Positions 54,756 to 63,685 of a stretch of 64,000 nt of DNA are shown in pieces (position 1 is the stretch's first letter; each line of letters opens with the position of its first letter). Made by a program: the position numbers and the translations under genes. Below the pieces are notes generated by a model. The model ran no database searches. It saw only the letters and a program-made list of their open reading frames with translations, and was not told where the DNA came from. The stretch lies in assembly GCF_013393365.1 (NCBI RefSeq), contig NZ_AP022321.1, forward strand, positions 1,502,501-1,566,500. Reading direction: 5' to 3'. Source of the stretch: Veillonella nakazawae (GTDB lineage Bacteria; Bacillota; Negativicutes; Veillonellales; Veillonellaceae).

Positions 54756-56042
54756 GATTTTTTTGAAAGCTTCATCAGCAACGGCTAATGTGCGTTCGAT
54801 TTCACTACTCTTATGGCAGATAGATACGAAGTTACTTTCATAAGGGCTTGGCGCATAGTAGATACCATGGCTCAAATTATGGTGGAAGAACATTTTAAAG
54901 TGTTCTTCGTTACAAGCTGCTGCATCATCAAAGTTCTTAACTGGTTTATCAGTGAAGAAGATGGTGAACATGGAGCCTACCCGTTGCACTACAACAGGCA
55001 CATTGTATTGAGCAGCCAAGCGTTCAAAGCCTTCGCAAAGGGCTATGGTTGCGTCTTCTACTTGTTTGAAAATAGTTGGGTCTCTTTGCAAAATGGAAAG
55101 TGTTGCAAGACCAGAGGTAACGGCAATTGGATTACCGCTCAATGTACCAGCTTGATAAATAGGACCAGCTGGTGCAATTTGGTTCATAATCTCACGAGCA
55201 CCGCCAAATACAGCAAGTGGCATGCCACCACCAACGATTTTACCTAAACATGTAAGATCAGGTTTAATATTGTAACGTTTTTGAGCACCGCCACTGCTAG
55301 CACGGAAGCCACACATAACTTCGTCAAAAATCAACAATGCACCGTGAGCCTTAGTTACTTCGCGCAAGGTTTCAAGGAATCCTGGTTCAGGAGGCACACA
55401 GCCCATGTTACCCGCTACAGGTTCTACGATGATAGCCGCAATAGTATCACCAATCTCGTCGAATAACTTGCGAACCGCATCAGAGTCATTGTACGGTAAG
55501 GTTATGGTGTTTTCTGCTACGCCTTGAGGAACACCAGGGCTATCTGGTACGCCAAAGGTAGCAAGACCAGAGCCAGCTTTCACCAAAAGCGCATCACTAT
55601 GACCATGATAACAACCAACGAATTTTACGATACGATCGCGACCAGTATAACCACGAGCTACACGCAAGGCACTCATAGTTGCCTCTGTACCAGAGTTAAC
55701 GAGGCGAATAACCTCCATAGATGGCATAAAGGCTTGTACCTTTTTCGCCAATTCTGTTTCTAGTAATGTAGGCGCACCATAGCTAGTGCCGCGAGGAATT
55801 GCTTCTTGTAGGCTTGCAATAACCTCAGGGTTCGCATGGCCCAAAATCATAGGACCCCAGCTCAACACATAGTCGATGTATTCGTTGTTGTCGATATCAT
55901 AAATACGGCTACCGCTAGCACTGCTGATAAACGGAGGATTAGAACCTACACTGCGGTAGGAACGAACCGGACTATTTACGCCGCCTGGCATATAACGTTT
56001 AGCCTCTTCAAAGGCCTTTTCAGATTTACCGAGTTGGAACAT
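54738..56042 (-). CDS. hemL: Glutamate-1-semialdehyde 2,1-aminomutase
   Basis: 434 aa PLP enzyme of fold type I. It converts glutamate-1-semialdehyde to 5-aminolevulinate. MPGGVNSPVRSY, SWGPMILGHA, RLVNSGTEATMSALR, FDEVMCGFR (PLP-contact) and the catalytic Lys in LTCLGKIVGGGMP are in place. Ten bases separate it from hemB, and AGGAGG precedes the ATG. Last biosynthetic gene of the operon. Confidence 0.96.
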   Translation of the reverse strand: MFQLGKSEKAFEEAKRYMPGGVNSPVRSYRSVGSNPPFISSASGSRIYDIDNNEYIDYVLSWGPMILGHANPEVIASLQEAIPRGTSYGAPTLLETELAKKVQAFMPSMEVIRLVNSGTEATMSALRVARGYTGRDRIVKFVGCYHGHSDALLVKAGSGLATFGVPDSPGVPQGVAENTITLPYNDSDAVRKLFDEIGDTIAAIIVEPVAGNMGCVPPEPGFLETLREVTKAHGALLIFDEVMCGFRASSGGAQKRYNIKPDLTCLGKIVGGGMPLAVFGGAREIMNQIAPAGPIYQAGTLSGNPIAVTSGLATLSILQRDPTIFKQVEDATIALCEGFERLAAQYNVPVVVQRVGSMFTIFFTDKPVKNFDDAAACNEEHFKMFFHHNLSHGIYYAPSPYESNFVSICHKSSEIERTLAVADEAFKKISDTLL

Positions 56043-56051
56043 AGTTCCTCC

Positions 56052-57026
56052 TTATTGTTGTAACCATTTAGCAATATCTAAGGCATGGTACGTAATGATG
56101 ATTTTAGCACCAGCACGCTTCATGGAAAGCATTGTTTCCATAACGAGGCGTTCTTCGTCGATGAGACCAGCTGCCGCAGCAGATTTAACCATTGCATATT
56201 CGCCAGACACATTGTATACCGCCACAGGTAATTCATAGCGGTCACGTGTTTCACGAACGATATCCAAGTAGGACAATGCTGGTTTAATCATGATAATATC
56301 TGCACCTTCAGCGATGTCGAGTTCGATTTCTCTGAAAGCTTCCAACCGATTAGCTGGGTCCATTTGATAGGATTTGCGGTCCCCAAATTTAGGTGCAGAG
56401 TTAACGGCACCACGGAACGGACCATAGTAAGCGGATGCGTATTTTGCAGCATAGCTCATAATAGATACATTAGTATAACCTGCCGCATCAAGGGCTTCAC
56501 GGATAGCACCTACACGGCCGTCCATCATATCGGATGGCGCCACCATATGGGCACCTGCTTCTGCTTGGCTTACCGCTACTTTACAAAGCAATGGCAATGT
56601 TTCATCATTTAAGATTTCATGATCATCAATCATGCCACAATGGCCTGTTGTTGTGTATTGGCACAAGCACACATCAGCTACCACCAATAGGTTTGGCACA
56701 GCTGCACGGATGGCTTTGATAGCTTGTTGTACAGGTTGGGACATATCCCATGCAGAGGAACCTTGTTCGTCCTTATATGTAGGAATACCGAAGATTTCTA
56801 CCCCAAGAATACCAAGATCAAATACCTCTTGAGCCATTTTTACAGCTTCATCAACGGATAAGTGGTATTGGCCTGGCAACGTATCGATTTCCTTTTTGAT
56901 ACCTTCACCAGGAACGATAAATAATGGATAAATTAAATCAGTTACGTCGAGTGTCGTTTCCCGTACCAAATCACGCATTTCTGGATTGATACGCAAGCGG
57001 CGAGGACGGTATGTTAAATCATACAT
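56052..57026 (-). CDS. hemB: Porphobilinogen synthase (5-aminolevulinate dehydratase)
   Basis: 324 aa TIM barrel. It condenses two aminolevulinates to porphobilinogen. Both catalytic lysines are present (SYAAKYASAYYGPFR and IMIKPALSYLDIV). The metal loop VCLCQYTTTGHCG has the three cysteines of zinc-type enzymes. AGGAGG is six bases before the ATG, next to an inverted repeat (57035-57053). Confidence 0.96.
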   Translation of the reverse strand: MYDLTYRPRRLRINPEMRDLVRETTLDVTDLIYPLFIVPGEGIKKEIDTLPGQYHLSVDEAVKMAQEVFDLGILGVEIFGIPTYKDEQGSSAWDMSQPVQQAIKAIRAAVPNLLVVADVCLCQYTTTGHCGMIDDHEILNDETLPLLCKVAVSQAEAGAHMVAPSDMMDGRVGAIREALDAAGYTNVSIMSYAAKYASAYYGPFRGAVNSAPKFGDRKSYQMDPANRLEAFREIELDIAEGADIIMIKPALSYLDIVRETRDRYELPVAVYNVSGEYAMVKSAAAAGLIDEERLVMETMLSMKRAGAKIIITYHALDIAKWLQQ

Positions 57027-57034
57027 GTGATCCT

Positions 57035-57053
57035 CCTATAGGCCCTATAGGGC
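57035..57053 (-). promoter_or_regulatory. Palindromic repeats next to the hemB ribosome-binding site
   Basis: On the minus strand GCCCTATAGGGC is followed without gap by CCTATAGGAGG. CCTATAGG is self-complementary and present twice, so the first copy can pair with the second and cover part of the AGGAGG. A possible translational control or a simple dyad; not a known riboswitch. Confidence 0.35.
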
Positions 57054-57128
57054 TCATTAAAATATTAGAAGCTAGCTCATATGAGATATTGTTATTTCCT
57101 AAATAGAAACAACTATATGCTATCCTTA

Positions 57129-58643
57129 TTAAGCCTTAGCATCATTTATAATAGCATTAACTAAGCCATCGGTTGTATATACATCACTGATGACAGCAGG
57201 TTTAAGACCTGCACTCATAGCCGTAGCAGCTGTGATAGGTCCGATGCAAGCAATCTTAGTATTGCCTAATAGTTTCAATGCATCATCACCCAATAATTGG
57301 ATTGTATTAGTTACTGTAGAGGAACTTGTAAACGTAATGTAGTCTACAGTACCTGCAGTTAATGCATTGATTAATGCTTCTTGTTGAGATGTGTCTTGTG
57401 TCGTTTCATATAAACGCAAAATATCTACATCTATATCGTGATGACGCAAAGAGCGTGGAATTACATCACGAGCTACTTTTGGTTGGATGAGCAATACAGA
57501 ATCGCCTGCTTTGAGTTCTTCTTCAAGAGCCTCTACAGCAGATTCAGCCTTGTAGTCTACAGGAATGATATCTGGTACGATGCCGTATTTTTGAAGTTCA
57601 CGAGCAGTAGCACAGCCGATAGCTGCTACTTTAGAGTTACCTAATGCACGAGTGTCCTTGCCCTCTTTATAAAGAGCATCGAAGAAGTAACGTACCCCTT
57701 CACCAGAGGTGAATACGATGCATTGGTATTGTTTTGTATTATTGATGATACGACGATCTTCATCAAATAACTCCAATGGAGATGTTTTAATCGCTGCCGC
57801 TTCCACTACATTAGCACCTTGAGCTGCTAATTTTTCGCGGAATGCACTAGCTTGGGAGCGAGCGCGTGTAACTACAATAGTTTTGCCGAATAACGGTTTA
57901 TTATCGAACCATTGTAATTTTTCACGAAGGTTAACTACATCTCCTACTACGATGATAGCTGGCGCTTTTAGTTGTGCCTTTTCTACGTCTTCTACTACAT
58001 GTTCAAGGGTAGATACGAGAACTTCTTGAACCGTTTTTGTACCCCAACGAACAAGCGCTACTGGTGTAGAAGCTGGGCGTCCATGAGCAATCAATTTTTC
58101 TGCAATGGTAGGTAAATTGCCAACACCCATTACAAAGCAAAGTGTATCAACGGCTGTAGCAAGGCCTTCCCAATGAATACCAGATACGGCTTTAGTTGGA
58201 TCCTCATGACCTGTTACAACCGCAAAGGATGTAGCCATAGCGCGTTGTGTTACAGGAATACCTGCATAAGCAGGAGCTGCGATTGGAGATGTTACACCAG
58301 GTACAAACTCAAATGGTACGCCAGCTTCACCAAGTGCCATAGCCTCTTCACCACCGCGACCAAATACGAGTGGATCCCCGCCTTTTAAGCGTGCTACGAT
58401 TTTGCCTTCTTTACCTTTTTGTACTAACAGCTCATTGATTTCCCATTGGTGCATTGTGTGATCTTTACATTGTTTACCAGCGTAAATCAATTCTGCATCT
58501 GGGCGTGCCCATTCAAGTAAATGAGCATCTGCTAAATAGTCATATACAATTACATCTGCTTTTTCAATGCATTCGCGACCTTTTACAGTAATAAGTTTAA
58601 CATCGCCAGGGCCTGCACCGATTAGATATACCATACCTGTCAT
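57129..58643 (-). CDS. cobA-hemD: Fused uroporphyrinogen-III methyltransferase / synthase
   Basis: 504 aa bifunctional enzyme. Residues 1-240 are CobA/SUMT (LIGAGPGDVKLITVKG, RLKGGDPLVFGRGGEE, VPVTQRAMATSF split by a loop, VTGHEDP), which methylate uroporphyrinogen III to precorrin-2. Residues 250-504 are HemD (KTIVVTRARSQ, IVFTSGEGVRYFF, YITFTSSSTV), which close hydroxymethylbilane. Fusion channels the product toward corrinoids or siroheme. ATGA overlap with hemC. Confidence 0.95.
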   Translation of the reverse strand: MTGMVYLIGAGPGDVKLITVKGRECIEKADVIVYDYLADAHLLEWARPDAELIYAGKQCKDHTMHQWEINELLVQKGKEGKIVARLKGGDPLVFGRGGEEAMALGEAGVPFEFVPGVTSPIAAPAYAGIPVTQRAMATSFAVVTGHEDPTKAVSGIHWEGLATAVDTLCFVMGVGNLPTIAEKLIAHGRPASTPVALVRWGTKTVQEVLVSTLEHVVEDVEKAQLKAPAIIVVGDVVNLREKLQWFDNKPLFGKTIVVTRARSQASAFREKLAAQGANVVEAAAIKTSPLELFDEDRRIINNTKQYQCIVFTSGEGVRYFFDALYKEGKDTRALGNSKVAAIGCATARELQKYGIVPDIIPVDYKAESAVEALEEELKAGDSVLLIQPKVARDVIPRSLRHHDIDVDILRLYETTQDTSQQEALINALTAGTVDYITFTSSSTVTNTIQLLGDDALKLLGNTKIACIGPITAATAMSAGLKPAVISDVYTTDGLVNAIINDAKA

Positions 58644-59578
58644 TTTATGATTCCTTCCTCTATGAGAGCATCCACAATATGTTTGCCCCCTTCTTCATAT
58701 AAGGCTTTTGCAAGGTTTTTACCAAGAATTTCAGCTTTCTTTGCTGGGCCAGAAATTTCTCCTTCGTACACAGTTTTACCATCGAGGGACGCAATCATGG
58801 CCTTTAAGGTCAATTGACCTTTATTGATAGTACCATGTACCCCCATCGGCACTTGGCAACCACCATTTAACTGACGCAAGAAGCTGCGTTCTCCTTCAAC
58901 AGCATAGCGTGTAGCTTCGTCGTTAATGGGAGCCAGCATTTCAAGCATTTCCGTATCGTCAGCACGACACTCGATAGCAAGTGCCCCTTGACCAACAGCA
59001 GGAATCATTTCATCCGCTTTAAATACTTGGGTAATTTGATCATCTAAGCCCAACCGTTTAAGACCGGCTTGTGCCAAGATAACGCCATCTAGTTTTTCTG
59101 TTTCAATCTTGCTCAACCGAGTTTGTACATTACCGCGGATAACTTCGACCTTAAGGTCAGGACGGACATGTAATAATTGCGCTTGGCGACGCAAGCTACT
59201 TGTACCGACGCGAGCACCTTCAGGCAATTTATCTAATGTTTTATACACGGGGCTCACAAGCGCATCGTAAGGCACTTCACGGGCGGAAATAGCGCCTAAA
59301 GTAAGACCTTCTGGCAACTCTGTAGGCATATCTTTCAAGCTATGTACGGCGATATCAATGTCGCCTTTGTGCATAGCTTCTTCTAATTCAGCGGTAAACA
59401 AACCTTTACCACCAACTTGAGCCAGTGGTTTTTCCAAGATACGGTCCCCTTTTGTATTAAAGTGAACTAGCTCGACCGTAATGTTTGGGTACAGACGTTG
59501 TAACTCTGCACTAATATGTTCAGCCTGCCATAGGGCAAGGGCACTTTTTCGCGTGCCGATTCGAATATGGTCTCTCAT
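58640..59578 (-). CDS. hemC: Hydroxymethylbilane synthase (porphobilinogen deaminase)
   Basis: 312 aa from the ATG at 59578; an upstream TTG would add seven residues not shared by the family. RIGTRKSALALWQAE, AVHSLKDMPTELP (catalytic Asp), GTSSLRRQAQL and RGNVQTRLSK are present. The Cys of LNGGCQVPMGVHG holds the dipyrromethane cofactor. Adjacent to hemA (4 bases) and overlaps cobA-hemD by 4. Confidence 0.96.
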   Translation of the reverse strand: MRDHIRIGTRKSALALWQAEHISAELQRLYPNITVELVHFNTKGDRILEKPLAQVGGKGLFTAELEEAMHKGDIDIAVHSLKDMPTELPEGLTLGAISAREVPYDALVSPVYKTLDKLPEGARVGTSSLRRQAQLLHVRPDLKVEVIRGNVQTRLSKIETEKLDGVILAQAGLKRLGLDDQITQVFKADEMIPAVGQGALAIECRADDTEMLEMLAPINDEATRYAVEGERSFLRQLNGGCQVPMGVHGTINKGQLTLKAMIASLDGKTVYEGEISGPAKKAEILGKNLAKALYEEGGKHIVDALIEEGIIK

Positions 59579-59582
59579 GGCC

Positions 59583-60854
59583 TTAGCCTTCTTTCTCAAG
59601 ATTAAACATATCTTTGAATAAATCCCAGTACAAACCTTCTTCCTCTGTACCAGCGATTTCGTTAAAGTGAATCATCGGTTCACGCAACATTTTGCGAATG
59701 ATCATACGACTCATAGAGTCCATAATGCGGCGCTCCTTATCTGAAATATCAGGTAATTTCGCTAATGCGCGATGTAACTCACGACGGCGAATGCGTTCTG
59801 CTTTTTCCGTGAGCAATGCCATCATAGGGCGCACCGTCAAATAGCTCAATTTGTCTAATAGTTCTTCAATAGCATCGTGAATGATCGGCTCTGCACGACG
59901 AGCTTCTTCTTCGCGCTGTGCCTTATTTTCTTCAACTACACTCTCAAGAGAGTCGATATTAAATAGGTAAATACCTTCCATATCTGCTACGCCGGGATCA
60001 ATATCGCGTGGTACCGCAATATCAATCATAACGATTGGCTCACCTTTGCGAAGGGAGGTAATTTTCTTTGCTTCACGCTCAGTAATAATATAGTGCGGCG
60101 CCCCTGTAGATGTAATGAGGATATCCGCATCTTTAGCGTAATCTACAAAGTGATCTAGCTTAACAGCTTTACCATTAAATCGCTCAGCTAAAGCCTCTGC
60201 CTTGGTAAAGGTTCTATTAGATACGAAAATCGTTTTTACGCCCTTTGCTTGTAGGTGCGTTGCGGTCAACTCGCTCATTGTACCAGCACCTAAGATGAGT
60301 ACCGTCGCCTCAGATAATGGTTTATCTAAACTATCCTCAGCGAGGTTAACAGCCGTATAGCTCACAGATACTGGCGTATTAGCAATACCTGTATTCGTGC
60401 GAACCTTTTTACCAACACTGATAGCGCGTTGGAACAAAATATTGAAAATCGTGCCTGTGCAACCTGCGCTATAAGCTTGAATATAAGCCCCTTTTAATTG
60501 GCTCAAAATTTGACCTTCCCCCAGCACAAGGGAATCAAGACTTGCAGATACGCGGAATAAATGCTCGATGCAATCTCGTCCTTCATAATAGAAAAACGCA
60601 TCTTCATCGATGTGGTCGGCACCTTTTAAATCCTTTAACACGGCCAACATATATTCTTTAGGGAACTCTACACCTTCTAAGGCCGCATAGATTTCAGTTC
60701 TATTGCATGTAGACAAAATAACGCATTCTGCTACACAGTCGAATTCATAGAGGCGGTTCAGTGCTGAAGCGACCTCGTCCTTATCAAACGAGAAACGTTC
60801 ACGCACCGCAACAGCAGCACTTCTATGATTTAGACCTAATACCACTAATTTCAT
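59583..60854 (-). CDS. hemA: Glutamyl-tRNA reductase
   Basis: 423 aa from the ATG at 60854 (GAGGAG ten bases upstream; a TTG six bases earlier is the alternative). It reduces the glutamate on tRNA-Glu to the semialdehyde, the committed step. GLNHRSAAVAVRERF, LSTCNRTEIY with the nucleophilic Cys, EGQILSQLKGAY and ILGAGTMSELTATHL (NADPH) are clear, with the C-terminal dimerisation helices. The gene overlaps the met8-like gene by about 30 bases. Confidence 0.96.
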   Translation of the reverse strand: MKLVVLGLNHRSAAVAVRERFSFDKDEVASALNRLYEFDCVAECVILSTCNRTEIYAALEGVEFPKEYMLAVLKDLKGADHIDEDAFFYYEGRDCIEHLFRVSASLDSLVLGEGQILSQLKGAYIQAYSAGCTGTIFNILFQRAISVGKKVRTNTGIANTPVSVSYTAVNLAEDSLDKPLSEATVLILGAGTMSELTATHLQAKGVKTIFVSNRTFTKAEALAERFNGKAVKLDHFVDYAKDADILITSTGAPHYIITEREAKKITSLRKGEPIVMIDIAVPRDIDPGVADMEGIYLFNIDSLESVVEENKAQREEEARRAEPIIHDAIEELLDKLSYLTVRPMMALLTEKAERIRRRELHRALAKLPDISDKERRIMDSMSRMIIRKMLREPMIHFNEIAGTEEEGLYWDLFKDMFNLEKEG

Positions 60855-61470
60855 GGTCAAGTTTCTCCTCTATAGTCATCCACTCTCCCTTGAGAATGGC
60901 TTCAAATGTTTCTACAGTCAGATGGTTTCGCCAAAATTTCTGTCGAGCCTCTGGAGTAGGAAGTAGTAACTTTACTTCTTCTCTAAATATTTTAAGTCTA
61001 GGCATAGCCTTTTGCAACTGACCATAACGATTCATCATATCTTGTTTTACGAGGCGATTGATACGAGGCCCTACATTATTAGCGCTAATAGCGATATGAA
61101 GATCGCCTAATTCAAGGGACGAAGGCACAGTAAATCTGCACGCTCTAGGGTCATCACTTCGATTAGTCCAAACGCGGTGTTTTTTCCCCATATCATATAA
61201 CGTATCGTTTAATTCGCTATTATCTGTACAGATAAAGAACAAACTGCTCGTTATAATGTGGTGTTCATCATCCATTGTGAAAGCACGGTCGTACCACGTG
61301 ATACGATTATCCTTTGCCCATTGGCAAATCCTATCTGTTACAGTGGGAGCAATCACCACAATGTTGCATGGCTCATCAATAAAGAGCTGCATTCGTCGCT
61401 CTGCGACCTTCCCGCCGCCAACGAATAGGATTGTATCTTCAGTTGTAGGTTGAAATGTTATGGATACCAT
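60823..61470 (-). CDS. Precorrin-2 dehydrogenase / sirohydrochlorin ferrochelatase-like
   Basis: 215 aa, Met8/CysG N-terminal type. It oxidises precorrin-2 to sirohydrochlorin with NAD. VGGGKVAERRMQLF is the nucleotide loop; RACRFTVPSSLELGDLHIAIS split over the sheet is the family segment. The C-terminal half is shorter than in bifunctional CysG. Start ATG at 61470 with AGGA seven bases upstream. First gene of the tetrapyrrole operon and immediately downstream of the ylmH terminator. Confidence 0.88.
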   Translation of the reverse strand: MVSITFQPTTEDTILFVGGGKVAERRMQLFIDEPCNIVVIAPTVTDRICQWAKDNRITWYDRAFTMDDEHHIITSSLFFICTDNSELNDTLYDMGKKHRVWTNRSDDPRACRFTVPSSLELGDLHIAISANNVGPRINRLVKQDMMNRYGQLQKAMPRLKIFREEVKLLLPTPEARQKFWRNHLTVETFEAILKGEWMTIEEKLDHEISGIRSKS

Positions 61471-61480
61471 GGCTGTCCTA

Positions 61481-61509
61481 CTATATACAAAAAAATCGGC
61501 TTGATGGTC
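61481..61509 (-). promoter_or_regulatory. Candidate promoter of the hem operon
   Basis: Minus-strand TTGACC lies in the descending stem and loop of the terminator, with TATATA 18 bases downstream, just after its U-tract, and the met8-like ATG 11 bases later. If used, the transcript would start within a few bases of the ATG. Read-through of the terminator is the other explanation. Confidence 0.35.
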
Positions 61510-61520
61510 AAGCCGATTTT
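61492..61520 (-). terminator. Terminator after ylmH
   Basis: Perfect 13-bp stem AAAATCGGCTTGA / TCAAGCCGATTTT with a three-base loop, followed by TTTGTATATAG on the minus strand, eight bases past the ylmH stop. Separates the sepF-proC-ylmH group from the hem operon. Confidence 0.9.
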
Positions 61521-61527
61521 CAATTGC

Positions 61528-62313
61528 CTACATGAATCGTTTCAGATATACGCCGATACGCCCCTTACGAGATGTACCTGTAATGGCTTCTACCTTCATT
61601 CGGCCACGACCACGCATAGAGATTACATCCCCTTCTTTAACTTCTTGGGATGCACCCTTAGCTGGTTGCCAGTTTACTTGCAATAATCCTGCATTTATAG
61701 CACTTACCAATTTAGTACGAGACACGCTAAAACCAGAACTTGCCACCGCATCTAAGCGCAAAGAAGCAACTGTAGTGCGGACTTCTTTAATTTTTTCTTC
61801 TTTTGGTGCAATATCTGATAGGTCAATAGCCTCTACAGATACAGAAACCATAGCAATTTTTGTGAAGTTTTGAATCACAAAGTCTGCTACGCTTTCATCT
61901 ACCAAAATTTGAGCGCCCCCTTGTTGAACGATAACGTCACCAAATTTGGAGCGATCGATTCCAAGGCCCATCAAGGAACCCAGCACATCGCGATGGGTAA
62001 GCAATCGGAACCGTGGGTCCCAATTTACCTTAAGGGCGCGAATACCCATATCCACAGTACCATTAAAGTCGCTATCTACAAAGGCGATGCGGATACGTTC
62101 CGCCCCTTCATAGCCACCGTCTGTCTTAACGATAAGCTGTGGGTAGTTAGCCTTGATTGCGTCTGCAATGACAAGGCCTGCAGGGCTCGTAAAGTCCGCC
62201 ACGCGGTACGGGCGACCTTTTACAACCTGCTCAGCCAAGTCTAGCATGCGGCGAGCTTCCTCACCACTGCCACTGGCTTCAAAATATCGTATTAATTTAC
62301 TAGTATCTGCCAA
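61528..62313 (-). CDS. ylmH: YlmH-family S4 RNA-binding protein
   Basis: 261 aa. An N-terminal RRM-like region followed by a C-terminal S4 domain (about 183-245; RLDAVASSGFSVSRTKLVSAI, VKEGDVISMRGRG). In Firmicutes ylmH lies with sepF in the cell-division cluster; B. subtilis YlmH rescues stalled ribosomes. Two bases separate it from proC. Order yggS-sepF-proC-ylmH agrees with the conserved ylm region. Confidence 0.9.
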   Translation of the reverse strand: MADTSKLIRYFEASGSGEEARRMLDLAEQVVKGRPYRVADFTSPAGLVIADAIKANYPQLIVKTDGGYEGAERIRIAFVDSDFNGTVDMGIRALKVNWDPRFRLLTHRDVLGSLMGLGIDRSKFGDVIVQQGGAQILVDESVADFVIQNFTKIAMVSVSVEAIDLSDIAPKEEKIKEVRTTVASLRLDAVASSGFSVSRTKLVSAINAGLLQVNWQPAKGASQEVKEGDVISMRGRGRMKVEAITGTSRKGRIGVYLKRFM

Positions 62314-62315
62314 AA

Positions 62316-63110
62316 TTATTTCCCCAATTCATTCGACCGAGCAAGACATGCTACTACGCCGTCTTGGAGAGCACTGCGAAGTCCACCTTTTTCCATGGCA
62401 CCAATACCGGCAATGGTCGTGCCACCTGGACTTGTTACTTGATCTCGTAATACTGCTGGATGATTGCCACTTTCAAGAGCCATCTTGCCTGCACCGTACA
62501 TCGTTTGAGCCGCTGCCTTGATTGCCAAGTGACGAGGCAATCCGATGCGAACGCCCGCATCAGCTAACGCATCAAGAATGACGAACATATAACCAGGGCC
62601 CGCACCAGATAGTGCACCTAAGCGATCTAAATCAGCTTCGCTTACCACGGCCACTTCGCCGACAGCCTCAAACAAGGCTTGAACATCACGACCAAGGTCT
62701 GTATGTACATCATCCCCTGCAAGAGCCGTCATACCTGCACCGATAGAAGCCGGTGTATTCGGCATAGCTCTAAACCAGTTAGCTTGCGGAATCGCTGCAT
62801 CTAGAGTATCTAAGGTGATACCTGCAGCAACGGAAATCATAACAGTCCCATAAGGTACTTCTTTTAACGTCTCTAATACAGATGGTAACACTTGTGGTTT
62901 TACAGCCAAGAGAATAGTATTGTACTCATGCACATTAGGCATAGTCGTAAAACCTACTACACCAAGCTCCTCTGTAAGAGCCTTACATTGTTCTTCGCGA
63001 CGTACTAGAATGTGCGTATCACTTGCTTTCAACACGCCATGCTGTAATGCACCGCGCAATAAAGCGCCCCCCATCGAGCCAACGCCAATACATAAGGTTT
63101 TACCTAACAT
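62316..63110 (-). CDS. proC: Pyrroline-5-carboxylate reductase
   Basis: 264 aa from the ATG at 63110 (GGTGGTGA upstream; a GTG at 63122 is an alternative). Last step of proline synthesis with NADPH. CIGVGSMGGALLRG (dinucleotide loop), AVKPQVLPSVL, FRAMPNTPASIG, SGAGPGYMFVILDALADAG and VTSPGGTT are family signatures. It sits in the ylm/sepF cluster. Confidence 0.95.
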   Translation of the reverse strand: MLGKTLCIGVGSMGGALLRGALQHGVLKASDTHILVRREEQCKALTEELGVVGFTTMPNVHEYNTILLAVKPQVLPSVLETLKEVPYGTVMISVAAGITLDTLDAAIPQANWFRAMPNTPASIGAGMTALAGDDVHTDLGRDVQALFEAVGEVAVVSEADLDRLGALSGAGPGYMFVILDALADAGVRIGLPRHLAIKAAAQTMYGAGKMALESGNHPAVLRDQVTSPGGTTIAGIGAMEKGGLRSALQDGVVACLARSNELGK

Positions 63111-63136
63111 CGTTGTCACCACCGTTTATAGAGAAA

Positions 63137-63634
63137 TTATTTGTTTTCCCAAGCGTATTCGTTTTGCTCAGTTTTGTTACTTTCATTATCAGAATAATCA
63201 ATGGAAATATTTACAGGTACGCACATGAAAATGTCCTTACCCACCTTTTCCAATTTACCATCCAATGCAAAAGTCGCACCAGATACGAAGTCCACAATAC
63301 GAGCTGCTTCATGAGGATCTGTATTTTCAAAGTTAATCAATACAGGACGCATGTCGCGCAATTGATGTGTAATATTTTCAGAGTCTTCAAATACTTTTGG
63401 TTCAATTACAACTACTTTCATAGCTGTTGGACGTTGTGTCATCGTAGATTGGCCTCCTACCTTGCGTGGATGAAATTCAGATGCACCGGATACTGGAGCT
63501 ACTGGAGCTACTGGTGTAGGTTCCGCTTCATATTCCTCTTCATCTTCATAGTCATAATCATCATATTCATAGTCATCATCATTTTTGCCTAAGAATAAGT
63601 TTTTTGCTTTGTCTAAATAATCTCCCAATGCCAT
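63137..63634 (-). CDS. sepF: Cell division protein SepF
   Basis: 165 aa. N-terminal amphipathic helix (MALGDYLDKAKNLFLG) that binds the membrane, an acidic low-complexity linker (about 18-50, Asp/Glu/Tyr-rich, then PVAPVAPV), and the SepF core (about 72-145; VVVIEPKVFEDSENI, PVLINFENTDPHEAARIVDFVSGATFALDG). It tethers FtsZ rings to the membrane. AGGAGG precedes the ATG. Confidence 0.95.
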   Translation of the reverse strand: MALGDYLDKAKNLFLGKNDDDYEYDDYDYEDEEEYEAEPTPVAPVAPVSGASEFHPRKVGGQSTMTQRPTAMKVVVIEPKVFEDSENITHQLRDMRPVLINFENTDPHEAARIVDFVSGATFALDGKLEKVGKDIFMCVPVNISIDYSDNESNKTEQNEYAWENK

Positions 63635-63685
63635 TTGGATTTCCTCCTAATACTTAACGCTATCGATTATCAGGCAACCCAAGCC

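Noticed and set aside
54699-54770. Short CRISPR-like array
   Set aside because: 23-bp tandem repeats without spacers; better explained as operator or tandem duplication.
63023-63592. 189-codon plus-strand frame ending in Ile/Phe repeats
   Set aside because: Antisense to proC and sepF; the repeat is the complement of the acidic SepF linker.
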